Shown here one piece after another: positions 26,857 to 36,298 of a stretch of DNA of 64,000 bases. Source of the DNA: Liquorilactobacillus hordei DSM 19519. Lineage in GTDB: Bacteria; Bacillota; Bacilli; Lactobacillales; Lactobacillaceae. Position numbers and translations under genes: made by a program. The stretch's first letter is position 1. Each line of letters opens with the position of its first letter. A model generated the notes under the pieces. The model ran no database searches. It worked only from the letters and a program-made list of their open reading frames with translations, and was not told the DNA's origin. The stretch covers positions 1,302,001 through 1,366,000 of the forward strand of contig NZ_CP049303.1 in assembly GCF_019443985.1 (NCBI RefSeq). Reading direction: 5' to 3'.

Positions 26857-27480
26857 GTGAATATAACAGGGGTAACAAGCCAGAATACAAACTTAAATAC
26901 AACGGATACGACAAATGGTAGCCAACAGGTTAATAAGGTACTGTTCTCTAATATGATCGAAAATAACTTGAACCCAAAACTTACAGTAAAAAAAGGTGAT
27001 ACGTTGTGGGCAATAGCTAAAAAATATGGGACGAGTGTTAGTACGTTGGTCAAAGATAATAATATTGCTAATCCTGATTTGATCTATGTTAATCAAAGAA
27101 TTAGTGTCAATGGCAATAATAATACGGATTCAAATCAAGTACAAAAGGCACAAACAACATATGGAATGACTAGTGCGTCAACAGTTGGGGATGTTCAGAA
27201 TACTAATGAAAGTACTCAAGGTTCAAATGAAGCTGCCCAAGCTACAGATCTTTCCAATAGTGAAAAAGTAGCTCAAGACTATATAGTACAGCACGAATCG
27301 GGTGGCAACTATAATGCTAGAAATGGAAAATATATAGGCAAATACCAGCTTGACTCAAGCTATTTGAAGGGAGACTATTCAGCTAAAAACCAAGACAAAG
27401 TTGCAAATCAATATGTAATGCAGCGATATGGTTCTTGGACAAAAGCGATGGAACACTGGAAGAAAAATAGCTGGTATTAA
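26857..27480 (+). CDS. LysM-domain protein with Apf-like C-terminus, no signal peptide
   Basis: 207 aa from GTG 26857 (GAAGGAG at 10 bases). One LysM peptidoglycan-binding domain (about 41-87, [20 protein letters not shown]) is followed by a Ser/Thr/Gln/Asn-rich linker and a C-terminal domain like aggregation-promoting factor (about 140-207, [20 protein letters not shown] and ending HWKKNSWY). Proteins of this build are normally exported to the cell wall. Here the N-terminus is polar, with no hydrophobic stretch, so export by Sec is not expected unless an upstream start was missed; none is in frame. Confidence 0.85.
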   Translation: MNITGVTSQNTNLNTTDTTNGSQQVNKVLFSNMIENNLNPKLTVKKGDTLWAIAKKYGTSVSTLVKDNNIANPDLIYVNQRISVNGNNNTDSNQVQKAQTTYGMTSASTVGDVQNTNESTQGSNEAAQATDLSNSEKVAQDYIVQHESGGNYNARNGKYIGKYQLDSSYLKGDYSAKNQDKVANQYVMQRYGSWTKAMEHWKKNSWY

Positions 27481-27512
27481 GTAAGTTTTAAAAAACATTA
27501 GGAGTGTTTTTT

Positions 27513-28664
27513 TTGAAGAATAAATCAACTTTGTTTGCAAGCATGTTCGTTAACATGGGAATTGGTTTAATAATGCCAATCACAACTCTATTTATTCACG
27601 AAAGATTAAAGCAAAGCTTGATTGTTGCTGGCTATGTTTTAATGGCCTTTTCGATAGCGATGGTGGTCGGAAATATAATTGGAGGCTTTTTATTAGATAG
27701 ATGGAAAGTAAAACAGACGCATTACTTAGGTGGTGCGCTTGTTTGCATTTCATTAGTTATGATTATAATATGGCCGTTATGGTCGCTTTATGCTTTCTTG
27801 GTGACTCTTTATGGACTGGGATTAGGAATATTAAATTCAGCAGTTAATGGATATATTGCTTACTTACAAAAAGAAGATACAAATATCTTCACGAATGCTT
27901 ACTGGTTAGCAAATATCGGAATGGGAATATCAACTTTCATATCAGGAACTTTATATACAATCGGAATTCGAGAGGTTTTCCTAAGTTCGTTAATCCTTTT
28001 TTCGGTGACCTTAGTAATTATTGCTCTTAATTTTAATTCTGTTGAGCATAGTGAGTTAAAAAAGGAAAATAAGCCATTCAATTTGAGTGAAAACACAGTA
28101 TCAATTAGAAGTCTTGTGATTATATGCTTAGTAATTATCTTTATCTGGATAGGTTATGAGCAGTGGAACAGTAACATATCAGTGTTGATGTTATCTAAAA
28201 ACATTTCAGTGCAAAAATATAGTTTTCTATTTACGATATCAACGTTTGAAATTGTAATTTTTCAGCCATTATTGAGACCAGTATTTAAATCAAATTTTGA
28301 AAACGAAAGATTACGGGTAGTTGTGGGTGTATTCATGTTTGCACTTTCTTATTTAATAATCTTAGATGCAACCACTTACTGGCGTTTTATCTTGGGAATA
28401 ACAGTTTTGTCTATAGGTGATGTTCTAGCCTTAACAACAATTCCTGCTTTAATCAATCGCTATGCAAATGATAATAATCGTGCGTCAATTCAATCTATCA
28501 GTAGTACTGCTGGTTCGGTTGGACGTGCAATTGGGCCATTAGCAGGTGGATATATGATTTCCCAAACTAATTACAATTTCACTTTCATTGTAATCTTTGT
28601 GGGCCATGTCATGTTGCTTCCCTTATTGCTATTACTAAAGAATACTAGTAAGCATATCAGTTAA
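27513..28664 (+). CDS. Major facilitator superfamily transporter (multidrug-type)
   Basis: 383 aa from TTG 27513, with AGGAG 8 bases upstream; GTG 27504 is part of that site. Twelve predicted helices, with motif A-like GGFLLDRWKVKQ between TM2 and TM3 and a second-half RASIQSISSTAGSVGRAIGP segment. Its build matches drug:H+ antiporters. It lies 16 bases ahead of the interrupted acetyltransferase gene, possibly in one operon with it and the Nudix gene. Confidence 0.85.
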   Translation: MKNKSTLFASMFVNMGIGLIMPITTLFIHERLKQSLIVAGYVLMAFSIAMVVGNIIGGFLLDRWKVKQTHYLGGALVCISLVMIIIWPLWSLYAFLVTLYGLGLGILNSAVNGYIAYLQKEDTNIFTNAYWLANIGMGISTFISGTLYTIGIREVFLSSLILFSVTLVIIALNFNSVEHSELKKENKPFNLSENTVSIRSLVIICLVIIFIWIGYEQWNSNISVLMLSKNISVQKYSFLFTISTFEIVIFQPLLRPVFKSNFENERLRVVVGVFMFALSYLIILDATTYWRFILGITVLSIGDVLALTTIPALINRYANDNNRASIQSISSTAGSVGRAIGPLAGGYMISQTNYNFTFIVIFVGHVMLLPLLLLLKNTSKHIS

Positions 28665-28680
28665 TTTTAAGGAGATAGCT

Positions 28681-28936
28681 ATGAATGTTCAAATTCATGA
28701 AATTTTTTTAGATGATTTAGCATCTCTTTGGGAAGTTGCATATCGTAATCCCAATGCAGAATGGACAAAATGGAATGGACCTTATTTCAAAGATGTGCTT
28801 CCTACGAGAAGAGAGTTTTTGGAGAAAGTTGGCCCCACGGATTTTGTACACAATCAATTTAAGAATATTATTATTGTTGACAAGCAGATTGTTGGAATGG
28901 TATCCGCGTATTATGAAGATGGAGAACTCAAAAGAT
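28681..28936 (+). pseudogene. GNAT acetyltransferase, 5' part (interrupted by IS1380)
   Basis: Encodes the first 85 residues of a RimJ/RimL-type N-acetyltransferase (MNVQIHEIFLDDLASLWEVA...). The frame is cut at AAGAT by IS1380 copy 2 and resumes at 30603. Removing the IS and one AAGAT copy restores a 175-residue protein joined as ELKRW-LDVGIVIY. GGAG lies 6 bases before ATG 28681. Confidence 0.9.
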
Positions 28937-30597
28937 CCTGATTTATTCACAAAAATACACAAGATACCCATCAAACACATGCTTCACGCGTTTGATGGGC
29001 ATTTTGCATTTTCACCTTTTAAGTGCACAAAAAGAGCCTCAGCTCTGGTATAGTTAAATTGCTAAACAAAACCACATGAGAGAAGAGGACTCTACATTGA
29101 AAACTTTACAGGAAATGGCATTCAATTTCAACAAGAATATTTTAGTATCGCATACGGGTGGTCAATTATCTTCCGATGGCGGGCTAACATTGTGTGTAGA
29201 ACTGATGGCAAAGTTTCAGTTCACCAACTTGGCCGATAAACTATTGAGGTTCAATGACCAGCGACGATATTGTCAACACAGTAATTCTAGTATCTTAAGA
29301 CAGTTAACTCTTCAGATTATTGCCGGTTATAGCACAGATTCTGCGGCAACTTTTTTAGAAAAAGAACCGCTTTTTAAATTATTATTGGATAAACCGTCTT
29401 TGGCTTCACAAGCAACAATATCACGTTTTTGGCAACGCTTTGATAAAGATAGTGTTAGCACATTACAGACTTTAAATGAGGCTTTGATCGACCGTGTTCG
29501 ACTATTAACCAACCAGACAGCCACGATTATTGATATCGATTCGACTCACTCAGACACTTATGGCAAACAGGAAGCCACTAACTACAACGCACATTATGGT
29601 ACTGAAGGATATCATCCATTACTGGCAACTGATCAAGATGGTAACTTATTGAAAGCTGTCTTGCGTCCTGGAAATGCCTACACCAGCAAAGATGTAAAAG
29701 CTTTTTTAACACCACTATTAAAGCATTATCAAACTCAGCTGCCCACGACTGACATTCTGGTTCGTGGTGATAGTGGCTTCGCCACGCCAGAAGTTTACGA
29801 TGTCTGTGAAGCCGACGATGTGTTTTACATTATTCGACTCAAACGCAATCGGAAACTGCAGAATCTAGCTGAAAAGTTCGTCAAGATCAGTGATCAAACC
29901 CAGTGGCAAGAGAAAGAGACTCACTACTACTCTGAAATCTATCAATCAGCATCGTGGCCTAAGCCGCGGCAGATCTATGTTAAATCAACTCGAGCAGCCG
30001 GTGAACTGATCTTTTCACATGAATTTATCGTTACTAATCTGACTAATTTAACGGCTGAAACAGCCTTTGAACTGTATCACAAACGCGGCCAAATGGAAAA
30101 TTACATCAAAGAAGCTAAAGCAGGTTTCTTTTTCGATAAGACTGATAGTTCAACGTTTAATGCCAACGCTGCCCGGATGATGGTTAGTGTACTGGCTTAC
30201 AATATTGTCAACTTTTTAAAGCAGCTAGCACTGACAAAACATGATTCAGGTTTGTGCGTTAGCACATTGCGGATCCGTTTATTCAAATTTGCGGCACGTG
30301 TCGTGCATACTGGCCGACGCATTCAGTTGCGACTGAGCTCGTATCATGTTTACCATCGACTGTTCTACCAGGTTCTACAGCGTATCCAGGCTATTGAATA
30401 ACCGGCAAAATTAAAAAAATCTGTACAACCAAGGGACAAGTGTATCCAAAAATTCAAAGCAATTCTGAGTTAGTTGAAAAATCTCACTAGCTAGAACTTA
30501 TAAACATAGTATTTCAGCAAAAGATAAAGACATACCCGTCAGTTTTCGAAAAAATACGAAAACTGACGGGCTTTTAATGAACTATGAATAATTCAGG
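28937..30597 (+). mobile_element. IS1380-family insertion sequence, copy 2
   Basis: 1661 bp, opposite orientation to copies 1 and 3, flanked by the 5-bp target duplication AAGAT (28932-28936 and 30598-30602). It disrupts a GNAT gene. Same terminal hairpins and transposase as the other copies. Confidence 0.96.
29076..30401 (+). CDS. IS1380-family transposase
   Basis: 441 aa, identical in sequence to the other two copies. The catalytic acids are expected in DIDSTHSD, RGDSGFA and GQMENYIKEAK. Start ATG 29076 follows TATAGT in the element's own leader. Confidence 0.95.
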   Translation: MREEDSTLKTLQEMAFNFNKNILVSHTGGQLSSDGGLTLCVELMAKFQFTNLADKLLRFNDQRRYCQHSNSSILRQLTLQIIAGYSTDSAATFLEKEPLFKLLLDKPSLASQATISRFWQRFDKDSVSTLQTLNEALIDRVRLLTNQTATIIDIDSTHSDTYGKQEATNYNAHYGTEGYHPLLATDQDGNLLKAVLRPGNAYTSKDVKAFLTPLLKHYQTQLPTTDILVRGDSGFATPEVYDVCEADDVFYIIRLKRNRKLQNLAEKFVKISDQTQWQEKETHYYSEIYQSASWPKPRQIYVKSTRAAGELIFSHEFIVTNLTNLTAETAFELYHKRGQMENYIKEAKAGFFFDKTDSSTFNANAARMMVSVLAYNIVNFLKQLALTKHDSGLCVSTLRIRLFKFAARVVHTGRRIQLRLSSYHVYHRLFYQVLQRIQAIE

Positions 30598-30602
30598 AAG
30601 AT

Positions 30603-30874
30603 GGTTAGATGTAGGGATCGTAATTTATTCAACTGAAAATTGGAAAAAAGGGATTGGAAAAAAAGCACTCAAGTTATGGATTGACTATATTTTTTCAATC
30701 GTTTCTCTGCCACATGTTGGATTGACCACGTGGTCAGGTAATTTAAGAATGATTAGATTGGCTGAAAGACTTGACTTAGAGAAAGAGGCACAAATCAAAA
30801 AAGTCCGATTTTGGCAAGGTAAGTATTGGGATTCAATAAAATATGGTATTTTGCGAGAAGATTGGGTGAAATAG
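30603..30874 (+). pseudogene. GNAT acetyltransferase, 3' part
   Basis: Continuation of the gene starting at 28681: LDVGIVIYSTENWKKGIGKK holds the acetyl-CoA binding GxGxK-type loop, and SGNLRMIRLAERLDL is the typical C-terminal helix of RimJ/RimL enzymes. An ATG at 30584 lies in IS/duplication sequence and has no ribosome site. Ends 3 bases before the Nudix gene. Confidence 0.9.
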
Positions 30875-30877
30875 CTA

Positions 30878-31393
30878 ATGAATGAGAAAAAGTACAGTGA
30901 TAATTTCAATGAAATTTGGGATATATATAATATAAATTTGCAAAAAATTGGAATAAAAAGAAGAGACACATTAATCAAAGGAGAATTCCATCTAGTCGTT
31001 GGTGTTTTTGTTCTTGATAATAATAAGGTATTATTGCAAAAAAGAACACTAAGTAAGTTAAATAATCCTGGAAAATGGCAAGAAACAGCAGGAGGTTCTG
31101 TTCTAAGTGGCGAGAGTATCTATATGGCTGCCAGTCGTGAGGTTTGTGAGGAATTAGGAATAAATCTAAGAATAGAAGCTGACAATTTTTTCTTTAAAGA
31201 AATACGGGAAAGTTGGATAACTTTTTGGTTTGTAGTAACCACACAACTTGATATTAATAAATTAATTATTCAAAAAACAGAAGTTGATAAAGTGGAATTT
31301 TTTGAAATTACTAAGGCGATTGAATTGTTAAAAAACAAAGGAATTGATAATACCTGGGAGAGATTGAAATTAATTTCGCAGATGGATAATTAG
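30878..31393 (+). CDS. Nudix hydrolase
   Basis: 171 aa. The Nudix box reads GGSVLSGESIYMAASREVCE followed by ELGI (G-x5-E-x7-REV-x-EE-x-GI), so metal-dependent pyrophosphohydrolase activity is expected. VVGVFVLDNNKVLLQKRTL precedes it. The substrate (isopentenyl diphosphate, nucleotide sugar or other) is unknown. The gene sits 3 bases after the interrupted GNAT gene, so its expression may now depend on IS read-through. Confidence 0.88.
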   Translation: MNEKKYSDNFNEIWDIYNINLQKIGIKRRDTLIKGEFHLVVGVFVLDNNKVLLQKRTLSKLNNPGKWQETAGGSVLSGESIYMAASREVCEELGINLRIEADNFFFKEIRESWITFWFVVTTQLDINKLIIQKTEVDKVEFFEITKAIELLKNKGIDNTWERLKLISQMDN

Positions 31394-31497
31394 TAGATAA
31401 ACAGTTAATTAGTATCTTTCGGAGTAAAGTCTCCGTAACTTGCTTTCATATTGTATAATTAACTGGTACAAAATGAAAAGTTAGAGGAGAGATAATA

Positions 31498-31965
31498 GTG
31501 AAAATAGTTTTAGCAAGTGATCATGCTGGTGTTGCATTAAAGAAAGAAGTTAGTGAACTTTTGGTTTCAATGGGTCATGAGGTCAATGATTTAGGGCCAT
31601 TCAGCAGTGATGCAGTAGACTTGTCAGATTATGTATATCCTGCTGCGCTGGAAGTTGCAAAGAAAAAGGCAGATCGAGGTATTTTTATAGACGGAGTTGG
31701 ATATGGTAGTGCATTGATTGCTAACCGTGTTCTTGGAGTTGATGCTGTCGTATGTCAAGACCCATTTTGTGCGAAATTAGCAAGACAACATACGGATAGT
31801 AATGTGTTATGTTTGGGTGGCAAAATTATTGGTTCAGCCATTGCTTTAGATATTGTTAATGTTTGGATGACAACAGACTTCTTAGCACAAGAGAAATATA
31901 TTCGCAGAGTGAACAAGGTTAAGGAAATTTCAAAGAAGCACTTACGTTCATTAGATGAGATCTAA
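31498..31965 (+). CDS. RpiB/LacAB-family sugar-phosphate isomerase with altered active site
   Basis: 155 aa. ASDHAGVALKKEV and ARQHTDSNVLCLGGKIIG are typical of RpiB (ribose-5-phosphate isomerase B) and LacAB. The catalytic loop, usually CGTGIG or CGTGVG, reads DGVGYG: the catalytic Cys is Asp. LacB subunits also carry Asp there, and RpiB of actinobacteria uses another residue, so this protein may act on a different sugar phosphate or need a partner. AGAGGAG upstream; alone between terminators. Confidence 0.82.
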   Translation: MKIVLASDHAGVALKKEVSELLVSMGHEVNDLGPFSSDAVDLSDYVYPAALEVAKKKADRGIFIDGVGYGSALIANRVLGVDAVVCQDPFCAKLARQHTDSNVLCLGGKIIGSAIALDIVNVWMTTDFLAQEKYIRRVNKVKEISKKHLRSLDEI

Positions 31966-31979
31966 ACATTAATAGTAGA

Positions 31980-32038
31980 GAAAAAAGCTGGTTCTTAGAA
32001 GTTAGACTAAAAGTCTAATTCCTATAACTGGTTTTTTT
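31980..32038 (+). terminator. Terminator after the RpiB-like gene
   Basis: A tall hairpin with perfect inner arms TTAGACT/AGTCTAA and an outer AAAAAGCTGGTT/AACTGGTTTTTT stem with wobble pairs. Confidence 0.75.
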
Positions 32039-32122
32039 ATATTTAAAATCAATAGAATAATTTGTGATATAATTAACAGGATTTAAATTAGGTAGTTATC
32101 TAAATTGTATTGGAGTTTTAGA

Positions 32123-33574
32123 ATGAAAATCTTGAAAAATTATATTTACAATGTTGGTTATAATTTATTGACGATTATTTTACCGATATTCACTATGCCT
32201 TACGTTACGGGAATATTGTCACCAAAATCAATTGGAATTAATACAGCAACGAATGCAACAATTACTTATTTTTTATTAGCTGGTTCATTGGGAATCAATA
32301 TATATGGTAGTAGGGAAATTGCCGCAAATCGTGATGACCAGAAGAAAACCTCACAAATTTTTTGGGAAATTGAGTTCTTACAATTCATAACAATCACAAT
32401 TTCTGTTGGATGTTTCATAGTTTTCTTAAGCTTTCAAAAGCAATATCAAAATTATTTACTTATCCAGTCAGTAGCACTTATAGCTGGACTGTTTGATATC
32501 TCTTGGTTTTTCATGGGATTGGAGGACTTTAAGAAAACAGTTTTAAGAAATTTCATGGTTAAGATTGGTTCTGCAATTCTGATATTTACGCTGATAAAAG
32601 ACAAAAATGACTTAGGTCTTTATATCGCAATTCTTTCATTTTCACAGTTAGTGGGTAATGTGACGATGTGGCCTTATTTACGAAAGCTTGTAGATTTTCC
32701 AGAAATTAAAAATTTAAGAATATTTAGGCATTTACGTCCAGCCATTAGTTTATTTATACCTCAAGTTGCGATTATGATTTACTTAACTGTAAATAAAACA
32801 ATGATTTGGAAAATCGATTCAGTCACAGCAAGTGGTTTTTATGACTATACTGACAAAATTATAAAAATAACGTTAGCAGTAGTTACATCCTTAGGAGTAG
32901 TCTTATTACCTAGAATGACTAATTTATTTAGCAAGAATGAACATGGGAAAATAGAGAGATACTTAAAATATTCTGCTACAGCGATGCTATGTATTTCTAT
33001 TGCAATAACAATGGGAATTGCGGCGGTTGGGCAAACATTTGTTAATTGTTTTTTTAAACCGGCATACCATGAGATTGGAATACTGATGATAATAGAAGCC
33101 CCTGTAATTGTTTTAATTGCCATGAGTAATCTGATTGGGCAACAATTTTTAATACCAACAAGACGAAACAAGGAATTTACATTATCAGTTACGTATGGTG
33201 CAATTAGCAATATTATTTTAAATGTTCCAGCTATTATGCTCTGGGGAGTAAGGGGGGCGATGGCCGCAACTGTTGTCGCAGAATTTGTGGTAACATACTA
33301 TCAAATTATGGTGTATAGAAAAACAATGAGTGTACGGAAACTATTCGAAGGTTCATGGAAGTATCTAGTTGCAGCAGTAATTATGTTTATACCTACGTTT
33401 TATCTCAGCAACCAATTAGAATCCGGTTATCGTAATTACCGCAACTTATTAATTGAGATTATGGTTGGTATGGTTATTTATATAACAGCTAACATTATTT
33501 TAAGGACACCAGCAGTGAAAATTTTTCGTGAATTTGTTCAAAATAATCTTAAAAATAAAATAAGAGGCAAATGA
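32123..33574 (+). CDS. Polysaccharide (Wzx-type) flippase
   Basis: 483 aa from ATG 32123 (TTGGAG 9 bases upstream). About 14 transmembrane helices of the MOP/oligosaccharide flippase superfamily, with the N-terminal YNVGYNLLTIILPIFTMPYV and a loop GSREIAANRDDQKK. It should move lipid-linked repeat units across the membrane for capsule or exopolysaccharide. No polysaccharide cluster surrounds it, so it may serve a distant locus. Confidence 0.88.
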   Translation: MKILKNYIYNVGYNLLTIILPIFTMPYVTGILSPKSIGINTATNATITYFLLAGSLGINIYGSREIAANRDDQKKTSQIFWEIEFLQFITITISVGCFIVFLSFQKQYQNYLLIQSVALIAGLFDISWFFMGLEDFKKTVLRNFMVKIGSAILIFTLIKDKNDLGLYIAILSFSQLVGNVTMWPYLRKLVDFPEIKNLRIFRHLRPAISLFIPQVAIMIYLTVNKTMIWKIDSVTASGFYDYTDKIIKITLAVVTSLGVVLLPRMTNLFSKNEHGKIERYLKYSATAMLCISIAITMGIAAVGQTFVNCFFKPAYHEIGILMIIEAPVIVLIAMSNLIGQQFLIPTRRNKEFTLSVTYGAISNIILNVPAIMLWGVRGAMAATVVAEFVVTYYQIMVYRKTMSVRKLFEGSWKYLVAAVIMFIPTFYLSNQLESGYRNYRNLLIEIMVGMVIYITANIILRTPAVKIFREFVQNNLKNKIRGK

Positions 33575-33673
33575 AGTTAATTTATAGTGGCATGATTTAA
33601 GTTTTGTAGTTAAGATAGCAAAAAGGATAAGCTAATATTATCATAAAACTAATTATTAAAAAGGAGCAAAAAA

Positions 33674-33997
33674 ATGACGATTGACGAGCATCAAGATTGG
33701 TTAGTTGACTTCTATAAGGGACGCGACTGGTATCGCTTTTCACCAATGAATCGCCTAGTTTTTCTAAGTGAGGAGATTGGTGAACTTTCGAGGGCTGTGA
33801 GAACAATCGAGCTTAACGGAAGAGATCATCCAGGTGATAAAGTTTTGACTACTGACGAACGTATGAATAATTTAAAAGAAGAACTCGCTGATTGTTTTGA
33901 CCAATTACTAATTGTTAGTTCGCAGTATGGAATTAGGTATTCGGACCTTAGTAATTATAGTGAAAATAAATTAAAAGAAAGATTTAAGACAAAGTAA
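33674..33997 (+). CDS. MazG-like nucleotide pyrophosphohydrolase
   Basis: 107 aa. FLSEEIGELSRAVRTIEL and NLKEELADCFDQLLIV give the EExxE...ExxD metal-binding pattern of all-alpha NTP pyrophosphatases. It probably clears non-standard or excess NTPs. AAAAAGGAG precedes ATG 33674. It is 20 bases from the peptidase gene and likely co-transcribed. Confidence 0.85.
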   Translation: MTIDEHQDWLVDFYKGRDWYRFSPMNRLVFLSEEIGELSRAVRTIELNGRDHPGDKVLTTDERMNNLKEELADCFDQLLIVSSQYGIRYSDLSNYSENKLKERFKTK

Positions 33998-34017
33998 TTT
34001 GGAGGAAGGGTTATTTT

Positions 34018-35094
34018 ATGACGAAAAAACAAAATCTAGAATTAATTGAAGAACTTTCGAATGCTTATGGTGTTTCAGGTTTTGAACATAACGTTTCGGC
34101 AATCGTTCAGAAATATGCTAAAAGATATGCAACTGTATCGAGGGATTCGATGTGTAATACTTTTATAAAACCAGAGGCTGCTGATAATAGACCAACAATG
34201 ATGTTAGATGCACATTTGGATGAAGTTGGTTTCATGATACAGGCAATTAAGCCTAACGGAACTGCCTCATTTGTGACTGTCGGCGGTTGGGTGCCTGCAA
34301 ATGTGACTGCTGAACGAGTAAGGATTAAAAATCAAGAGGGGCAATGGATTCCTGGAATTGTAGCAACAAAACCACCGCATTACATGACTGCTGCAGAGAG
34401 AAAACAGCCTGTAGAAATTGCTAATTTAGTAATTGATTTTGGAACGATTTCTGCCGCAGAAACAATTGATCTTTTGAAAGTCAATACTGGTTGCCCAGTC
34501 GTACCCGATGTTACTTGGGAGTATAATGAAAAGTTAGATATTATGATGGGAAAAGCATTTGATAATCGTATCGGAACAGCTGTTGTACTAACTGCAATTG
34601 AACGTTTGACACAAAAAAAAGAAAAACTCGGGGTTAATGTAGTTGGAGCTCTTGCTGCTCAAGAAGAAGTAGGATGTCGTGGTGCAAAGGTTACAGTGAG
34701 AAAGGTCAAACCTGATATTGCAATTTGTTTAGATGGTTGCCCAGCAGATGATACCTTTACACCAGACTGGTTGATTCAAACAGGGATGAAGCGTGGCCCA
34801 ATGCTTCGTGATATGGATACAACTTTTATTGCAACTCCTGCATTTCAGTCTTTAGCTGTTGCAACAGCCGAAGAAAATAATATTCCGTATACACGAGCAG
34901 TACGAACTGGTGGTGGAGTGAATGCAAGTGAGTTGCTAGTATATGAAGGGGTTCCGACCATTTGCATAGGTATTCCGGTTCGCTATGAACATACACATCA
35001 TACGATTGTGGCTTACGAAGATTTTGAAAACACTGTAGATTTGGTAGTTGCAATCGTTGAAAAGTTAAATGTGTCGATAATTTCTGAATTTTAA
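34018..35094 (+). CDS. pepA: M42-family aminopeptidase (glutamyl aminopeptidase PepA type)
   Basis: 358 aa cytosolic metallopeptidase. Metal ligands and catalytic acids are visible: DAHLDEVGFM (His and Asp), GKAFDNRIGT (bridging Asp), AAQEEVGCRGA (catalytic Glu pair), LDGCPADD and a final EHTHHT. It would complete breakdown of imported peptides, which fits the Opp and dipeptidase genes elsewhere in the window. GGAGGAAGG is the ribosome site. Confidence 0.92.
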   Translation: MTKKQNLELIEELSNAYGVSGFEHNVSAIVQKYAKRYATVSRDSMCNTFIKPEAADNRPTMMLDAHLDEVGFMIQAIKPNGTASFVTVGGWVPANVTAERVRIKNQEGQWIPGIVATKPPHYMTAAERKQPVEIANLVIDFGTISAAETIDLLKVNTGCPVVPDVTWEYNEKLDIMMGKAFDNRIGTAVVLTAIERLTQKKEKLGVNVVGALAAQEEVGCRGAKVTVRKVKPDIAICLDGCPADDTFTPDWLIQTGMKRGPMLRDMDTTFIATPAFQSLAVATAEENNIPYTRAVRTGGGVNASELLVYEGVPTICIGIPVRYEHTHHTIVAYEDFENTVDLVVAIVEKLNVSIISEF

Positions 35095-35347
35095 CCAAAA
35101 TTTTTTCTAATGTTATTACTACAAAGAAATTAAATTGTAAATTAATTAAGATAGAATGTAGAGTTTGTGGTATACTCTAAAATTAGAAATAGATTAACAA
35201 AATGAGAGATTATTACCAGTAAACATAAAGATTTATTATTATTTTGATGATTCAGTTAAATGTTTTTTGATGTTCTAACGGATAATCTTTCTTATTGTAT
35301 GTTTTAAGTAGTTGAGCATATAACTTTGAATGAAAAGGGATGTTTTT

Positions 35348-36157
35348 ATGGCAAATGAGTACCCACAAGTAATGACGATTGCTGGTTCAGATAGTGATGG
35401 TAGTGCTGGAATGCAAGCAGATTTGCATACTTTTTTTACAAGAAAAGTATATGGAATATCTGTGATGACTGCATGTGTTGCGGGAAATTCGTATGGAATT
35501 CATGCGAGCATTTCTCTTCCTTTAGACTTCATTAATCAAGAATTTGCAGACATTGCAGCAGATTTTAAAGTTAAGGCAGCAAAGACAGGAATGCTAGCTG
35601 ATTCTAGTTTAATTAAAAATGTAGTCCAAAATTATAAAGAATATGATTTTGGGCCACTGGTTGTTGATCCGGTTATTATGACGAAACATGGCAATATGTT
35701 ACTGGAGGAGAGTGCTTTTGAAACTCTAAGAGAATTGCTGGTGCCGCTTGCAACGGTGATTACTCCAAATTTTTATGAATCAGAGAAATTAGCTGATATG
35801 AAAATAAATAATGATGATGATTTAGTGACTGCTGCTCATAAGTTACAGCAGATGGGGGCAAAAAATGTTGTTGCCAAAGGATATCATCAAGATTCGAATC
35901 AGACAGAAGTCCGCGACTTTGTTTTACTGGAATCTGGCAAGAGCTTTTGGTTGAGTGCTCCCTATCATCATACGACACATATTAACGGGACGGGTGATTC
36001 GTTATCGGCATGTATTGCAGCAGAAATAGCTAAAGGAACTGATATTGAACAAGCAATTCGAATTGCTAAAAATTATGTAAATACTGCAATTTGGAATGAA
36101 ATAGCGGTTGGACATAAATTTGGTCCTATCAACCATTGGGCACCAAAAAGTGAATAA
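35348..36157 (+). CDS. Pyridoxal/HMP kinase (PdxK/ThiD family)
   Basis: 269 aa from ATG 35348; the ATG at 35330 falls before the AAAAGGGATG ribosome site. TIAGSDSDGSAGMQADLHTF is the ribokinase-fold N-terminal motif, VDPVIMTKHGNMLL the substrate loop and HINGTGDSLSACIAAEIAKG the anion hole with catalytic Asp. In lactobacilli this sequence type is usually annotated pyridoxine/pyridoxal/pyridoxamine kinase; hydroxymethylpyrimidine kinase is the alternative. The 230-bp leader holds no riboswitch I recognise. Confidence 0.87.
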   Translation: MANEYPQVMTIAGSDSDGSAGMQADLHTFFTRKVYGISVMTACVAGNSYGIHASISLPLDFINQEFADIAADFKVKAAKTGMLADSSLIKNVVQNYKEYDFGPLVVDPVIMTKHGNMLLEESAFETLRELLVPLATVITPNFYESEKLADMKINNDDDLVTAAHKLQQMGAKNVVAKGYHQDSNQTEVRDFVLLESGKSFWLSAPYHHTTHINGTGDSLSACIAAEIAKGTDIEQAIRIAKNYVNTAIWNEIAVGHKFGPINHWAPKSE

Positions 36158-36162
36158 AAAGC

Positions 36163-36214
36163 AAAAAATGAGATTTTCCTAACTAAAATAGATTGGATAA
36201 TCTTATTTTTTTTT
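36163..36214 (+). terminator. Terminator after the kinase gene
   Basis: AAAAAATGAGATT and GGATAATCTTATTTTTT pair around a central loop. Confidence 0.7.
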
Positions 36215-36298
36215 GACTGGGTTGGAGAAAATACTGTCCTAAATTTTAGAGAACTTCTTTTCTAATATAAATGAAGTCCTGCACTTTATGGATAGACA

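Noticed and set aside
35100-35340. Possible riboswitch (for pyridoxal or thiamine compounds) ahead of the pdxK/thiD-type gene.
   Set aside because: No THI-box or other known aptamer sequence is seen, only weak AT-rich hairpins.
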